Shown piece after piece: positions 30,833 to 40,365 of a DNA stretch of 64,000 nucleotides; position 1 is the first letter of the stretch, and each line of letters opens with the position of its first letter. The notes beneath the pieces are model-generated. The model was not told the DNA's origin and searched no databases. It saw only the letters and a program-made list of their open reading frames with translations. Source of the DNA: Nitzschia sp. DOCU1 (Eukaryota; Bacillariophyta; Bacillariophyceae; Bacillariales; Bacillariaceae). A program made the translations under genes and the position numbers. Where the stretch lies: contig OX595996.1 in NCBI GenBank assembly GCA_951394045.1, positions 1-64,000 of the forward strand. The letters run 5' to 3'.

Positions 30833-31875
30833 TTTATCTATATTAGTCTTTCTCTTCAGAGTTCAATGTACAAAAGATCAATGAGCTGTTATGGGGGAGA
30901 TCAAAGAGCAAACGGAGGTGAGGATACCGGATGTCATGCCAAGTAGAGCGCAAAACGAAGCCATCGCAGCCCGCAAACATCGGCGAACAACTCCGAATGC
31001 ACTTACTGTCGACTCTCCAATTCAAATAGTCAGTGGACCAACGAATCAATCCAATCATCCAACAGATGCAAGCAATCGTATGGTGTTAATGGCAACCAGA
31101 CAATTTCAGCGATTTCCCTACTACGGCGCCAACACATTGCGCGGGTAGCGGGCGGCCAGCAACGTTCACCATGGTCATTTCAATGGACAATTTTTCGGGA
31201 GCAGTGGCAGGCGCGGGTTCGTGTTGATTGGTCGAATGATGTCCAAGCGACACAGCACACATCGCTAACTTTGATCTATGCGACTCCAACTTTGTGATCG
31301 CCGCCAGAGCGGCAGGTCCTCAATGGGTGTGGTATAACGGACATAAGGGTTCTCGTGACGTATACAGTCATTGGAGTTCTTTTTTGCTCAGAAACAGTAC
31401 TCGAGTGTACGAATATTCCCCTATGTCCGGTATAAATTTATACCGGACATGACTATTTTTGTCTCACAAGGAATACCCAAAATATCATTCGTTAAATGTG
31501 TCCGGACAATGATGTGCGCGGCGCGCAAGCCGCTCGCCATCAAGTCGAATTGGTCCAAATTTGTCGGTTGAATTGGACGAACGGCGACAACACAAAAAAC
31601 CGATTCATTCACTTTCAAACTTTCATTTGCGAGTAATCCTCGAGTACTGGGGCGTGGGGTATTCGTGTGTGGCATGCGTGGTATGGACATTCGTGAGCCT
31701 GATTGGTCCTCTTTGCAACGAATGGCGTGCGAAACATCCATAACGAATTCCGTCGTCATGTTGTCCCAATCGTGACTATATCATTTATTGCCTCGCGCAA
31801 CCTCTTATATAACGATGCGAATCGAATCGAACGTCTAAAGTAGGCGAATCAAAGCAAACGAATCGTTCCCAAACG

Positions 31876-31927
31876 GATTCAATCGGTTTCAATCGGTGCG
31901 CCGCACCGATTGAAACTGATTCAATCG
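31876..31927. repeat. 52-base near-perfect palindrome
   Basis: The arms are about 25 bases each with two mismatches; the centre is CGGTGCGCCGCACCG. The arm word CACCGATTGAAA is the same one repeated in tandem 700 bases to the right. Confidence 0.8.
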
Positions 31928-32555
31928 GATTATTTTCAAGCCACTCAATTTAACGAGTGCTAGAACGGATTACGAGGTTTAGCCACACCTACCAGATAAG
32001 CGCGCGCATAGACAATGACAAGTGCGGGCGAGCCCTATGTATTTCCGCGCCAGGCAGCTTGTCACACATGTTCAGTGTAAGTAGCCAAATGAGTCAATCG
32101 TGTCATACGGTCTGTTCCATCCAACACGACTCAATCGTCAGTTGCAAGATTCCGCTCGGAGGGAGTTTTCTTTCTTTGGCCACCAGGTAAGCTTGCCGGA
32201 GAGCGCATAACACGTTTCAAAAATGCCGCGCAAGAGTAGCATCGATATGTCGACCGAGGCTGGTCGACTCTTGATGTTTGGAGGGTGGGTGGATGGGTGG
32301 GTATCTTTACCGCTCTTATGGCGAGAATCAGTCGTGGACCGACGTTGAAGGAATCGATCCTATCATATTCTCAATCTTGTATCTTGGCGGCAACCATAGC
32401 GAGCATGAATGATACATTCATGCTCGGATAAAGTGTATCGACAATTTGAACTTTATCATATCTGAAACATGTCTGTAGTAAGGTATCGCTATGGCTCAAT
32501 CGGGCTGGCTCGTATTGGCTTTCAAAATGCCTCGACAAAGGAAATTATTCGTGAA

Positions 32556-32668
32556 GATTCAATCGGTGTGGCGGACCGACCGCACCGATTGAAATACGTT
32601 TCGCACCGATTGAAATACGTTTCGCACCGATTGAAATACGTTTCGCACCGATTGAAACCGATTGAGCC
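32556..32668. repeat. 21-base tandem repeat with inverted lead
   Basis: CGCACCGATTGAAA starts at 32581, 32602, 32623 and 32644, 21 bases apart, spaced by TACGTTT. Just upstream (32558-32570) the inverted word TTCAATCGGTGTG allows foldback pairing. It has no spacers of variable sequence and is therefore not CRISPR-like. Confidence 0.85.
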
Positions 32669-33129
32669 TGATTCATTCGTTTTGGGTTCGCTACGCAATC
32701 CGAATCGAGTTCGCAAACAATCGCTTTAAGTGGAATGAGATTCCCTATATCTTTCATTCATTGCCTTTGGGCCAATTGACGAAGAAATTACTTAGGGTTA
32801 CTCTGCATGTCATTCTGCGTCATTCGCACTCAATCATCATACGATATCGCGCGCAACGCATCGGATGGGAAAATACCCCACGCTCCTGCTGCTGCACTCC
32901 TACCACGGTATCCGTATAAACTCCTTGATTCAAGCTACACAGTGGTTGTTGCTACAGTATTATTCGATTGGTAGTTATTATTCAATTACTACTTCAATAT
33001 TACCAAGGTAAGTGCATTCGATTGCGGACACAGTATTATTATAATTGATACATTTTACTAACATCGTCATTTAAACTTGACAACCTGCTCACCACCCAGC
33101 ATCTCTACGATTCGCCTGTTGTGGCCTTT

Positions 33130-33690
33130 GCTCCCCATATACTCCTACAACAACGCTGCCATCGTGGCCGCCACTTTCAACTCCTCGTCAGTCGTTTTGT
33201 TTCCTTGTTTCCTTGCTAAGCGACAATCAACTTTGAATCGCTGTGGATTCCTCTACAAGCTACCACCACCACTACTACACTACAATACACTTCATTACTT
33301 GCTGCTACCTCTACAAAGTCGTGGCCATGCCGCTATTGTTTCCTTTATCTCGTCGATCATTTTGTTCGTGGGTCGTTTGTTTCCCTGTCAACGAATGCTG
33401 TGAATTAGTTTACAAACTGCCAGCCACTACAACTACAATACAATAAACTTTATTACTTGTGCCTACCTCTAGGAAGTTGCCGCCACACTGCCACTGTTTC
33501 ATTGAACTCGTTGGTAGTTTGTTCTTTTGAGAGGATACAACGAATGCGACAATCAACTTTGGTGTGAGTTCTTTCACAAAGCATGCCGCTGGTGAACAAC
33601 AACTACAATACAATACACTTCATTATTCGTTGCTACCTCTATGAAGTCGCTGCCATGCTGCAACTGTTTTGTCAAACTCATACTTCGCTC
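33130..33690. repeat. Degenerate 150-175-base tandem repeats
   Basis: The phrase ACTACAATACAATA/ACTTCATTA, then GCTACCTCTA, then GTC/GCCGCCATGC recurs near 33279, 33432 and 33603, with a weaker copy near 33150. Words such as CGACAATCAACTTTG also recur. The copies are clearly diverged. Confidence 0.6.
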
Positions 33691-34694
33691 TACCTAACGG
33701 GGGGTTATGAAATGCTCTGGCTGGTACTAGCTCCTGATCAGCAGCAAGCTTTTGCCATCCTCCTCCTCTTCCTTTTGCTGTTTCCTCTTGTGCCAACAGC
33801 CATTAGCAACGGATGCAAGGATGGTGCTAGTAGTACAGTCAGAACTCGTCACCATACGTCATCTCATGACCAACTATCTACTGCCGGTGGTACTAGATAG
33901 TAGGAACAATAGTGATGATCATCGCTCTACTAGCAGGTATATGGCTAGTTGTGCTGGTCACTCTTAGTATCACTAGTAGCTATAATAAATGAGTATAACT
34001 ACCAGTAGTAGCCATCCTTCTGTACGGACTCGAGTGCCATGATAGCTACTGGTGGCCTTCGGCGCACCTGCGGTGCACCGTGACCCTCGCTGCGCTCGGG
34101 TTAATCAAAAAAATTTGCCCACATACGTAAAAAAATTGCCGCCAGAGCGAGAGAGGAAGGGATCAATAGCTAGCTAGCATACAAATATGTACAAAACGAA
34201 ACATGCCCCCACTGCTTTCCATTTGACTATGCTTCTATAGCTTTCTAGGCCTCGCATGACTATGCTTTCTGCATGATGTGGTGCCCAGCAACAACCCGCC
34301 GCCGACCCCCGCCATGAGTGCCGACGATGATGTAGAGTACTACTAGCAGCAGTGGCACCTCATCGACGAGCAACACCCATTTTTTAGCAGTTTATGGTAG
34401 ACATATATAGCCTTGTACTGGTACCAGGTAGTTGTCTTATGATGGTCTCCCTATTAGCTGCGGTGGACTTCCTCACGCGCGCAACAAGAAGAACATTAAT
34501 GGGACGAATGGGTGGAGAGGGCTTGTTGTAAAGCGTAGTACACGACGTACTTCCACTATTCCATTGGATATTCCGACAGAAGACGTTTGCTCATAATTCT
34601 TTGTTTCTAGTATGGGACCGACATAGATTATCCCTGGTTGTGAGTGTTTGGTCGTCGTACCAGTAAAGAAGCAGCAGTAAAGCTGCTGCCGCCG

Positions 34695-35861
34695 TTACCA
34701 TTTCTTCCAAGCCATGGACATGAAGAGACACATTAACAATGGGTCCGACCCAGGATAAACCTTGACATCATGTTCTTGTTCCGAAGGAGAAGTACAAGAA
34801 GTCCCTTTGGGTCGATCTATCGTGGCAGCCGTTAGCCTTTCCATTTTGATTGTCCATGTGGATTGATTCGGATCATCCAGCAGGTAATAATTGACCGTCT
34901 TTGGAGCAGCTGTTCCTTGTTCCTCCTTGTCATTTGCATCAAGAAGGAGTGCTGGAGGAATAATACTGCCACTGTTCGAGTCGTTTGGATAATAAAGTTT
35001 CAAGTGATGCTTCCATTGACGCCCCAACAAGCCAGCTGGCCGGGAAATCAAGTCCCCTGAATGATGGAGCACATCCAATTGACCATGCGTTGATGATGAG
35101 TCAAGTGATCGAGATGAACGTCGAATTCGTGCCTTGCTTTGGCTTTCATAAAATTTATTGGCCGTATACAATCGATAATGACGCTCGCAACGCAAATTTT
35201 CAGGAACAGTAGCATCAGCAACGGCGGGAACTTGTATTAGGTTCGCCAAAAGTGCTTTATGCTCATCATTGTCCCAGATGTTGTATCGGCCCATGACTGT
35301 TTTTGTTGGTGCTGCTGCTGCTGTTTTGGCGTCAGCGGGGGTGGTGGAGGAGATGGTGGTGGTAAACTTTTCCACTACAGCCACGACGGCTCCATCGGCA
35401 TTTACAATGTGTCGGCAGTGATGACTATTTGGAGAAGCAACCAATTTGAAGTGTTGATCGTCCTGTAAATTGATAGGGGCGGTGTGCCAGACGCTGGGGC
35501 GGGCCTTGGCCTTCTTGTGCGATTTGCGGCGTTGTTGGGCCGGAGAAATGGGAGGGACCGGGGCCAAAGAAACGAGGCTCCCAACGAATCGACTCTTGTG
35601 ATTGCTGCCGACGCTCAGGGAGGCATTGACAGGGTCCTTTCCAGCGCCAGTGGGTCTGGGGGACAAGGAAGTGGCTGTCGATCGTCGCTGTCCCCTGGAG
35701 CTATGATTATCGTCGCTTTCAATCGATCGACGATTCCTGCTGGCGTGGCTGATTCCTTCCCGGTTGCGGCTGAGAATACTACGAGGCCCTGATGGCAACT
35801 TCGGGGAGACAGTGATCTGTTTAAAGTCCGGTGACAGTGAATGCATGTTGTTGTCTCTCAT
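34695..35861 (-). CDS. Hypothetical protein, possible tubby-like C-terminal fold
   Basis: 388 residues, single exon. Residues 1-125 are Ser/Arg-rich and disordered, with a Lys-rich patch (RRKSHKKAKARPS). From about residue 140 the sequence looks globular: CRHIVNADGAVVAVVEKF resembles a beta strand with a DAxGxxVA turn, and the end VKVYPGSDPLLMCLFMSMAWKKW resembles the terminal helix of the tubby C-terminal-like superfamily (V-x-PG-x-DPLL-x-CL). That assignment is pattern-based inference. There is no signal peptide. The ATG at 35861 is the first in frame; another follows five codons later with an A at -3. Confidence 0.6.
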   Translation of the reverse strand: MRDNNMHSLSPDFKQITVSPKLPSGPRSILSRNREGISHASRNRRSIESDDNHSSRGQRRSTATSLSPRPTGAGKDPVNASLSVGSNHKSRFVGSLVSLAPVPPISPAQQRRKSHKKAKARPSVWHTAPINLQDDQHFKLVASPNSHHCRHIVNADGAVVAVVEKFTTTISSTTPADAKTAAAAPTKTVMGRYNIWDNDEHKALLANLIQVPAVADATVPENLRCERHYRLYTANKFYESQSKARIRRSSRSLDSSSTHGQLDVLHHSGDLISRPAGLLGRQWKHHLKLYYPNDSNSGSIIPPALLLDANDKEEQGTAAPKTVNYYLLDDPNQSTWTIKMERLTAATIDRPKGTSCTSPSEQEHDVKVYPGSDPLLMCLFMSMAWKKW

Positions 35862-36215
35862 CCTGGGTCAGTTTGTCGGAAGTAGTGTGGAGATGAATGG
35901 ACGACGATGGGGAGTCTGGGTTTTGTGAGGTCTGTGCTGTTTTGAGGCGCCTTTGTTGTTCGTGTCCGGTGACAACGCTATCACCGATTCATGTGCCTCG
36001 AATTGGCACCGAGAGTTCTTGTTGTGTCCTCTATGGTTCGCATCTATCGGTCATACGTACGCCGGAACATATTAATGTACCTCGTATGCATACCCAAGAA
36101 CCCAAAGAACGACTGTGAAAACCATGTAGGGATTGTGCTCTTATACTACTCGTAACTCAACTACCGTAGCATATCGGCGGGAACGTATCGTAAAGTTGCG
36201 ACTATTAGAGACATC
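35862..36215. other. Short intergenic spacer
   Basis: 354 bases between two minus-strand genes, holding the promoter of one and the 3' end of the other. Nothing else is seen. Confidence 0.4.
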
Positions 36216-36953
36216 TTATTCAGTAGCCTTGCTAGCAGGTACTGGTTCTTTTTCTTCCGTCGTTGCGACGCTTTCCGAACTAGATCTTCGTCCTTCGGGT
36301 AAATGACTCATGGAGTCTGACATGGTTTTGCGTAGTTCAATAGTATCCTGGCCAGGGCTAGTTGCATAACTTTTCAAATGCTCTCTGGGGGGCGACAAAT
36401 GGAGCTTGTAATGATAGGCGTCATCCACCTGAGCCATCGGGTTTTGGCCGCTACAACACATTCTCATTTGTTCTTGATATTGCAGTTGTTTTCGTTTGGA
36501 TTTGCTTCGGGGTGCCGATCTGGAAAAGACGGAGACTTCTTCGGCTTCATCTAAAACGTCTTCGTGGTCGGCACTACTGCCACAGGCAAACAGCCGATCC
36601 ATATCAAACAGACCCTGACGCCTTGTGCCTTTGGAATCGCGGACTAATTCTTCCAAGGCTTCTCGAGACGGAACAGCGTATATAGAAGATGCGGAGCTAG
36701 AGGATGGCTCGAGTCCTGGAATCCCGTCATCATGATCTTGCTGATTTTGTTGTGCAGAAGTTAGGGTGGCTGGTATCTCTCGTGCCCCAGCACCCTCTTC
36801 TTTCGCTTTTGTGCTGGTGCGTTCTTTAGTCTTGGCAGCCGATGTCGCTACATAGTCGCTTACATCATTCAATGAACCACACTGAAAAATATGTTTCAGG
36901 GTCGTTACGACATACGATGAAGCTGCCGCTTGCGTCATGATTACGTTCACCAT
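36216..36953 (-). CDS. Hypothetical Ser-rich protein
   Basis: 245 residues, single exon, with a good start context (CACCATGG on the coding strand). There is a short hydrophobic N-terminal stretch (TQAAASSYVVTTLKHIF) without a clear cleavage site, then charged and Ser-rich sequence, a small conserved-looking core (REALEELVRD, RQGLFDMDRLFACG) and a basic patch (RSKSKRKQLQ). The C-terminal tail is acidic and Ser-rich. No domain is recognised. A regulatory or scaffold protein is possible but unsupported. Start context, length and lack of competing frames support it as a gene. Confidence 0.6.
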   Translation of the reverse strand: MVNVIMTQAAASSYVVTTLKHIFQCGSLNDVSDYVATSAAKTKERTSTKAKEEGAGAREIPATLTSAQQNQQDHDDGIPGLEPSSSSASSIYAVPSREALEELVRDSKGTRRQGLFDMDRLFACGSSADHEDVLDEAEEVSVFSRSAPRSKSKRKQLQYQEQMRMCCSGQNPMAQVDDAYHYKLHLSPPREHLKSYATSPGQDTIELRKTMSDSMSHLPEGRRSSSESVATTEEKEPVPASKATE

Positions 36954-37698
36954 GGTGCCGTCGATGAGATTGAAGTTTATGCGATTGCTTCGATGCCGGC
37001 GGAGGGAAATTTGGCGGCGGCATTCGTGTTTCGCTCGGTTCTTCGGTTACATAGACGCTGACCGGTTCGTGTAAGTCTACGTGTAATTTCTACCAGAGAA
37101 CTCTCACGATTGCCCGGCTCGGAACGAAGCATTCATTGACTTCCGATCAGTCGTGCGGCACGACACGAAGCTTCCAGTTGGCTTCATTTTAATTGGCGGT
37201 GTGAACGGATTAAAAGGATTCAAATAAACTACGCGTCATGGGCGACCGCCCTTTGATAAAGCTCTAGATATCAGCTGTAGACTAGCTATTGGCACTCTTA
37301 TCTAGCTAGTGCTAGAAGTTGTTTATATGTTCTCCCCACTGCATTCTAGCTGGTATTCCGGTGTCAGCTTCTGGCATTTGATTCCCCTCCTAACTCCAAG
37401 CCTACGTCTACAAGGTAGCTGTCCGGCCTCTAGTATGGAAGAATTCCCCTTGAATCGAGCTTTCAAAGTTCGTCATCGCGTACTATTCCCTTTACTAGAA
37501 GGCAGTTTGTGTATGTTAACTCCTAGAAATCTCAGCCCTACGCATACAGGAATAAATAATCTGCCGGGGTAGTACTAAAACGCGAGTGGTATCGGGCGGG
37601 ACTGGTGTGGATGTGTGGAGCACAACAAGCGACTCTGATACAACACAGTCTAAGGATTGATGTAATAGTCGTTGTGCTTTTGTGCATTATAAGTCCTA
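36954..37698. other. Intergenic spacer
   Basis: 745 bases with frames of at most 87 codons and no motif. It includes the promoter of the gene to the left and the 3' region of the LON-domain gene to the right. Confidence 0.4.
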
Positions 37699-39255
37699 TT
37701 ACCAGTCCATATTCTTTCGTATTGCACCATGCCAACTCTGCATGGAACACTTGGCAAGTTCCAATCTTTCCAAAATGCTTGACACTTCCAGGATTTGCTG
37801 TTGGGTTGGCCGAATGGCGGGATCATGTAACGCCCCCTCGGGAAGAAGAGACGAAATTTTTGGATTTCGAGACAGCTGTTCCATCACGTGCCAAACTCCA
37901 AAGGACAGGCGTCGAGCCCGACGAAGTGGATCATTGTACCGGTCGGCAACTCGAAGATCAGGATTCAATTTTGCCGCGTCGCTCAGATTCGCTTCTAGTA
38001 TACCAAACGAGTTGGAGACGCCCGGGGGGAGATTAGATGGGAGAAGTCCAAGTAGTTCAGGTGGCAAGACGACAGATATAACATCCGTTGAAGAGTCTTC
38101 CTCCCTCATGGTATCCCGGCTGGATTCTTGCAAATAGATTAGTAGTGAAACTAACTCGACAATGGCAATCCATAATTGATATTCTGCATGCAAAATCATG
38201 GTCAGCGTCCCCTGAAGTACATGTTTTTGATTCGCTGGAGATGTGGCCATCTGCAATTCGTCCGGGACGATTGACAAATCGTATTTTGTCAAGCTTTGGG
38301 GGTCAGCAAGGTCCTTGTCGTTGTTCGGCAAGGCATCCGCCAGAGTCTCAAAGGCTTTCCAATCGTCTTCGGCCGATACAGATGGACTAGTCGCCTCGAT
38401 TTCATTGTCTCTTACCAGTCGTACCTCGGCACCGGCAAAGGGTGCAGCTGGGGTAGCTTTTACAATCTGAAATGGATCCAACGCCTGGACGAGCAATCGA
38501 ATGCTCGATCCATCACTGCCGTCCTTCTGAAATTGCCTGTAGTCTGCTATTTGCAGAAGCGTTCCGTGGCTCTCTTCCAGATTGCCATCGCCGTCGTCTT
38601 CGTCATCAATCATGGAGCAATATCCAAATCGCCAGGGTTGTGTGCCATTGACAATTCGTCGAAACAAGTGCGCATAGTCGTCGGTCGAATCCAACGTCCA
38701 TATTGCCTGAAATCCAGGCAACATCGCATGGTTGTCAGAAGACAAATACAGAGGTAAATTTTCCAAGATGACGTCTTCTCGCGGCCCTGGCAGCGCATTT
38801 GGATAGTTTATGACTGGCCTTCTGGGGTCGTCGTCGTCGTCGTTGACCACCACCTGACGCCGAATCATCGGAATTTCCTTCTTGGTCGAAGACATAATGT
38901 CGCCTTCCAGGGCGGTCAAGTTAGACGGCAGTATCGCGTCGTCCGAAAAGAAGGCATTCGAAATGATGAGTCGTAGTCTCTCGAGTTGCTTCTTGTCTGC
39001 GTCGGAAGTGCTTCTGCCCCCACTGGAATAAAAGGAAGAATCATCCCCTGATATAGAAGCCCGTAGAGGAAACCAGTCGCTGCTGAGTCGATGCTGCGTC
39101 CGAGAATACCTTGCACCACTGGGGTCAACAAAAAACGCTAGCGTCGGTGTCAGCTGACAAATAATGAGGGATAACACTGCTAGCGAGGTCGGCATCATCC
39201 TTTGCCGACGCAAAGGAGCTAAAGACAGCAACAGCAACAGCTTCCTCATTGTCAT
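37699..39255 (-). CDS. Plastid-targeted LON-substrate-binding-domain protein
   Basis: 518 residues, single exon. The N-terminus is a signal peptide (SLAVLSLIICQLTPTLAFF) with cleavage before Phe, the diatom plastid-import pattern, then an Arg/Ser-rich transit region. Residues about 165-290 resemble the N-terminal LON domain (PF02190): LENLPLYLSSDNHAMLPG, DDYAHLFRRIV, WRFGYCSM, GTLLQIADYRQF, DGSSIRLLVQALDPFQIV. The C-terminal 220 residues are helical. There is no AAA or protease domain, so this is a stand-alone LON-domain protein, a class whose members often act in quality control or as E3-type adaptors elsewhere; in a plastid the role is unknown. Targeting and domain are confident, function is not. 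Confidence 0.8.
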   Translation of the reverse strand: MTMRKLLLLLSLAPLRRQRMMPTSLAVLSLIICQLTPTLAFFVDPSGARYSRTQHRLSSDWFPLRASISGDDSSFYSSGGRSTSDADKKQLERLRLIISNAFFSDDAILPSNLTALEGDIMSSTKKEIPMIRRQVVVNDDDDDPRRPVINYPNALPGPREDVILENLPLYLSSDNHAMLPGFQAIWTLDSTDDYAHLFRRIVNGTQPWRFGYCSMIDDEDDGDGNLEESHGTLLQIADYRQFQKDGSDGSSIRLLVQALDPFQIVKATPAAPFAGAEVRLVRDNEIEATSPSVSAEDDWKAFETLADALPNNDKDLADPQSLTKYDLSIVPDELQMATSPANQKHVLQGTLTMILHAEYQLWIAIVELVSLLIYLQESSRDTMREEDSSTDVISVVLPPELLGLLPSNLPPGVSNSFGILEANLSDAAKLNPDLRVADRYNDPLRRARRLSFGVWHVMEQLSRNPKISSLLPEGALHDPAIRPTQQQILEVSSILERLELAKCSMQSWHGAIRKNMDW

Positions 39256-39847
39256 CGCATCAGAGAAGATTTAATATTTCCTTTGTCTTGACCTTCGGTT
39301 CCACAACAAGTCTTGTTGATTGAAACGTCCAAGTTGCGGACAAGGCCTCGATGGGTTGTTCTTTTGTTCTTTCTGTCTCTTCGACGGAAAGGACAATGAT
39401 GTGCCATCTGCTTCGAAAGATAGAGCAAATGGCCAAGGAACAAAGGCGAAAGGTTTGGTTCGCGTTGATTGGCCAAATGCGCGATGGGTTACGGTGACGA
39501 TTCCGATTCTGGTCGGTAAAGTCGGAAAGATACCTTTTCTGACGTCACATGGCGCGCTCCCCAACGGAAGCACTTTTCGTCCACCCTATGAATATGGCGA
39601 CTACCCTTCGCGATGCCCATACTTGGCTTCCTTTGCAAATCAACCTCATTTATTCGACAAAGCAGCCACGACAATGCACCCAGCACTTGAGAGTGTTTCG
39701 ACCATGTGGACGGTAGTGTACGTCGGCTGTCTGGCTATCTACTATCATAGCGTTGGTATCTGCTGCGGCGGTTCCTCATTACCACCACCAGCAACAAGCC
39801 AAAAGGAAGTGAAATGGATGGATACTTGCGCCCATGAGCAGTAAAAT
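39256..39847. other. Intergenic spacer
   Basis: The promoter of the LON-domain gene lies at the left. A 174-codon plus-strand frame (39320-39844) crosses the region but has no motif, an odd composition and no credible start, so I do not call it a gene. Confidence 0.4.
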
Positions 39848-39869
39848 GCAATCGTGCCAAATCGACTCA

Positions 39870-40016
39870 ATGGTGTTGGACGTTAGTCTACGCATTTTTG
39901 CCCTCTCGACCATTGCGCTCGTAGCATCCTCTACTACCGCTGCGGTCAATCCTCAAGGCATCAGGGAAGATAAATCCATAAATTGGATCAGCTACTTCGC
40001 CTATGAAAAGTGGTAG
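39870..40016 (+). CDS. Possible short secreted-type peptide
   Basis: 48 residues, MVLDVSLRIFALSTIALVASS and onward; the hydrophobic core followed by TTAA|VNP looks like a signal peptide. The remainder is 20 residues with no motif. It shares the AATCGTGCCAAAT leader with the next frame and has a similar layout (ST-IAL...A-VNP versus ST-ILAL...A-NPN). It is probably a relic or minimal copy of the same small gene. Short length makes this tentative. Confidence 0.25.
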   Translation: MVLDVSLRIFALSTIALVASSTTAAVNPQGIREDKSINWISYFAYEKW

Positions 40017-40040
40017 CCAATCGTGCAAAGTGTCGACTCG

Positions 40041-40340
40041 ATGCAACTGAAAAGGTGGTCTACCTCGGCTGCCGTTTCATCTTCTACTATCTTGGCATTA
40101 CTACTAGCACCTGCATTGGCTAACCCTAACAGAGAGGTGGACAACCAATCGTGCCAAATTGATCTCGGGGTTCACGCGAACCAGTTGACCGGTAGTATAC
40201 TTAGGCTGCCATTTGACCTTGGCATTATATGTCGCAGCTGCCGGTTCATCAAGAAACCACCAGCAGCACACGAGACGAAACAGCTCATTACTAACGGGGA
40301 TGATGAGGAGTTGCTCCGCCAACAACAAAGAATGACATGA
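40041..40340 (+). CDS. Possible small secreted protein
   Basis: 99 residues. MQLKRW opens a good signal peptide ending LLLAPALA|NPN. The mature part begins with NREVDNQSCQIDLGVH, and the leader-derived SCQID motif reappears here in frame; four cysteines are spread over the remainder, and the tail is polar (DDEELLRQQQRMT). No family is recognised. The ATG at 40041 is chosen over one 18 bases upstream because it sits right after the shared leader. Tentative. Confidence 0.35.
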   Translation: MQLKRWSTSAAVSSSTILALLLAPALANPNREVDNQSCQIDLGVHANQLTGSILRLPFDLGIICRSCRFIKKPPAAHETKQLITNGDDEELLRQQQRMT

Positions 40341-40365
40341 TCGGATCGTGCCAAATCAATTCAAG

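Larger units (their letters stand above)
30833..34694. other. 3.9-kb repeat-rich spacer
   Basis: No protein gene is recognised; frames are short and without motifs. It contains a long palindrome (31876-31927), a 21-base tandem repeat (32556-32668) and degenerate 150-175-base repeats (33130-33690). From 33900 to 34450 there are many short CTAG- and CTACTAG-type words. Confidence 0.5.
39849..40365 (+). repeat. Dispersed leader motif AATCGTGCCAAAT, four copies
   Basis: Near-identical words occur at about 39850, 40020, 40148 and 40344. In the first two the motif is followed by CGACTC and directly by an ATG that opens a signal-peptide-like frame. In the others the ATG is missing. The spacing (about 170, 128 and 196) is irregular, so this is not a simple tandem array. 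Confidence 0.6.

Noticed and set aside
32556..32668. CRISPR-like appearance of the 21-base repeats
   Set aside because: Spacers are 7 bases and identical; this is a simple tandem repeat in a eukaryotic spacer.
39320..39844. 174-codon plus-strand frame
   Set aside because: No motif, no good start, overlaps the promoter of a credible gene; probably chance.
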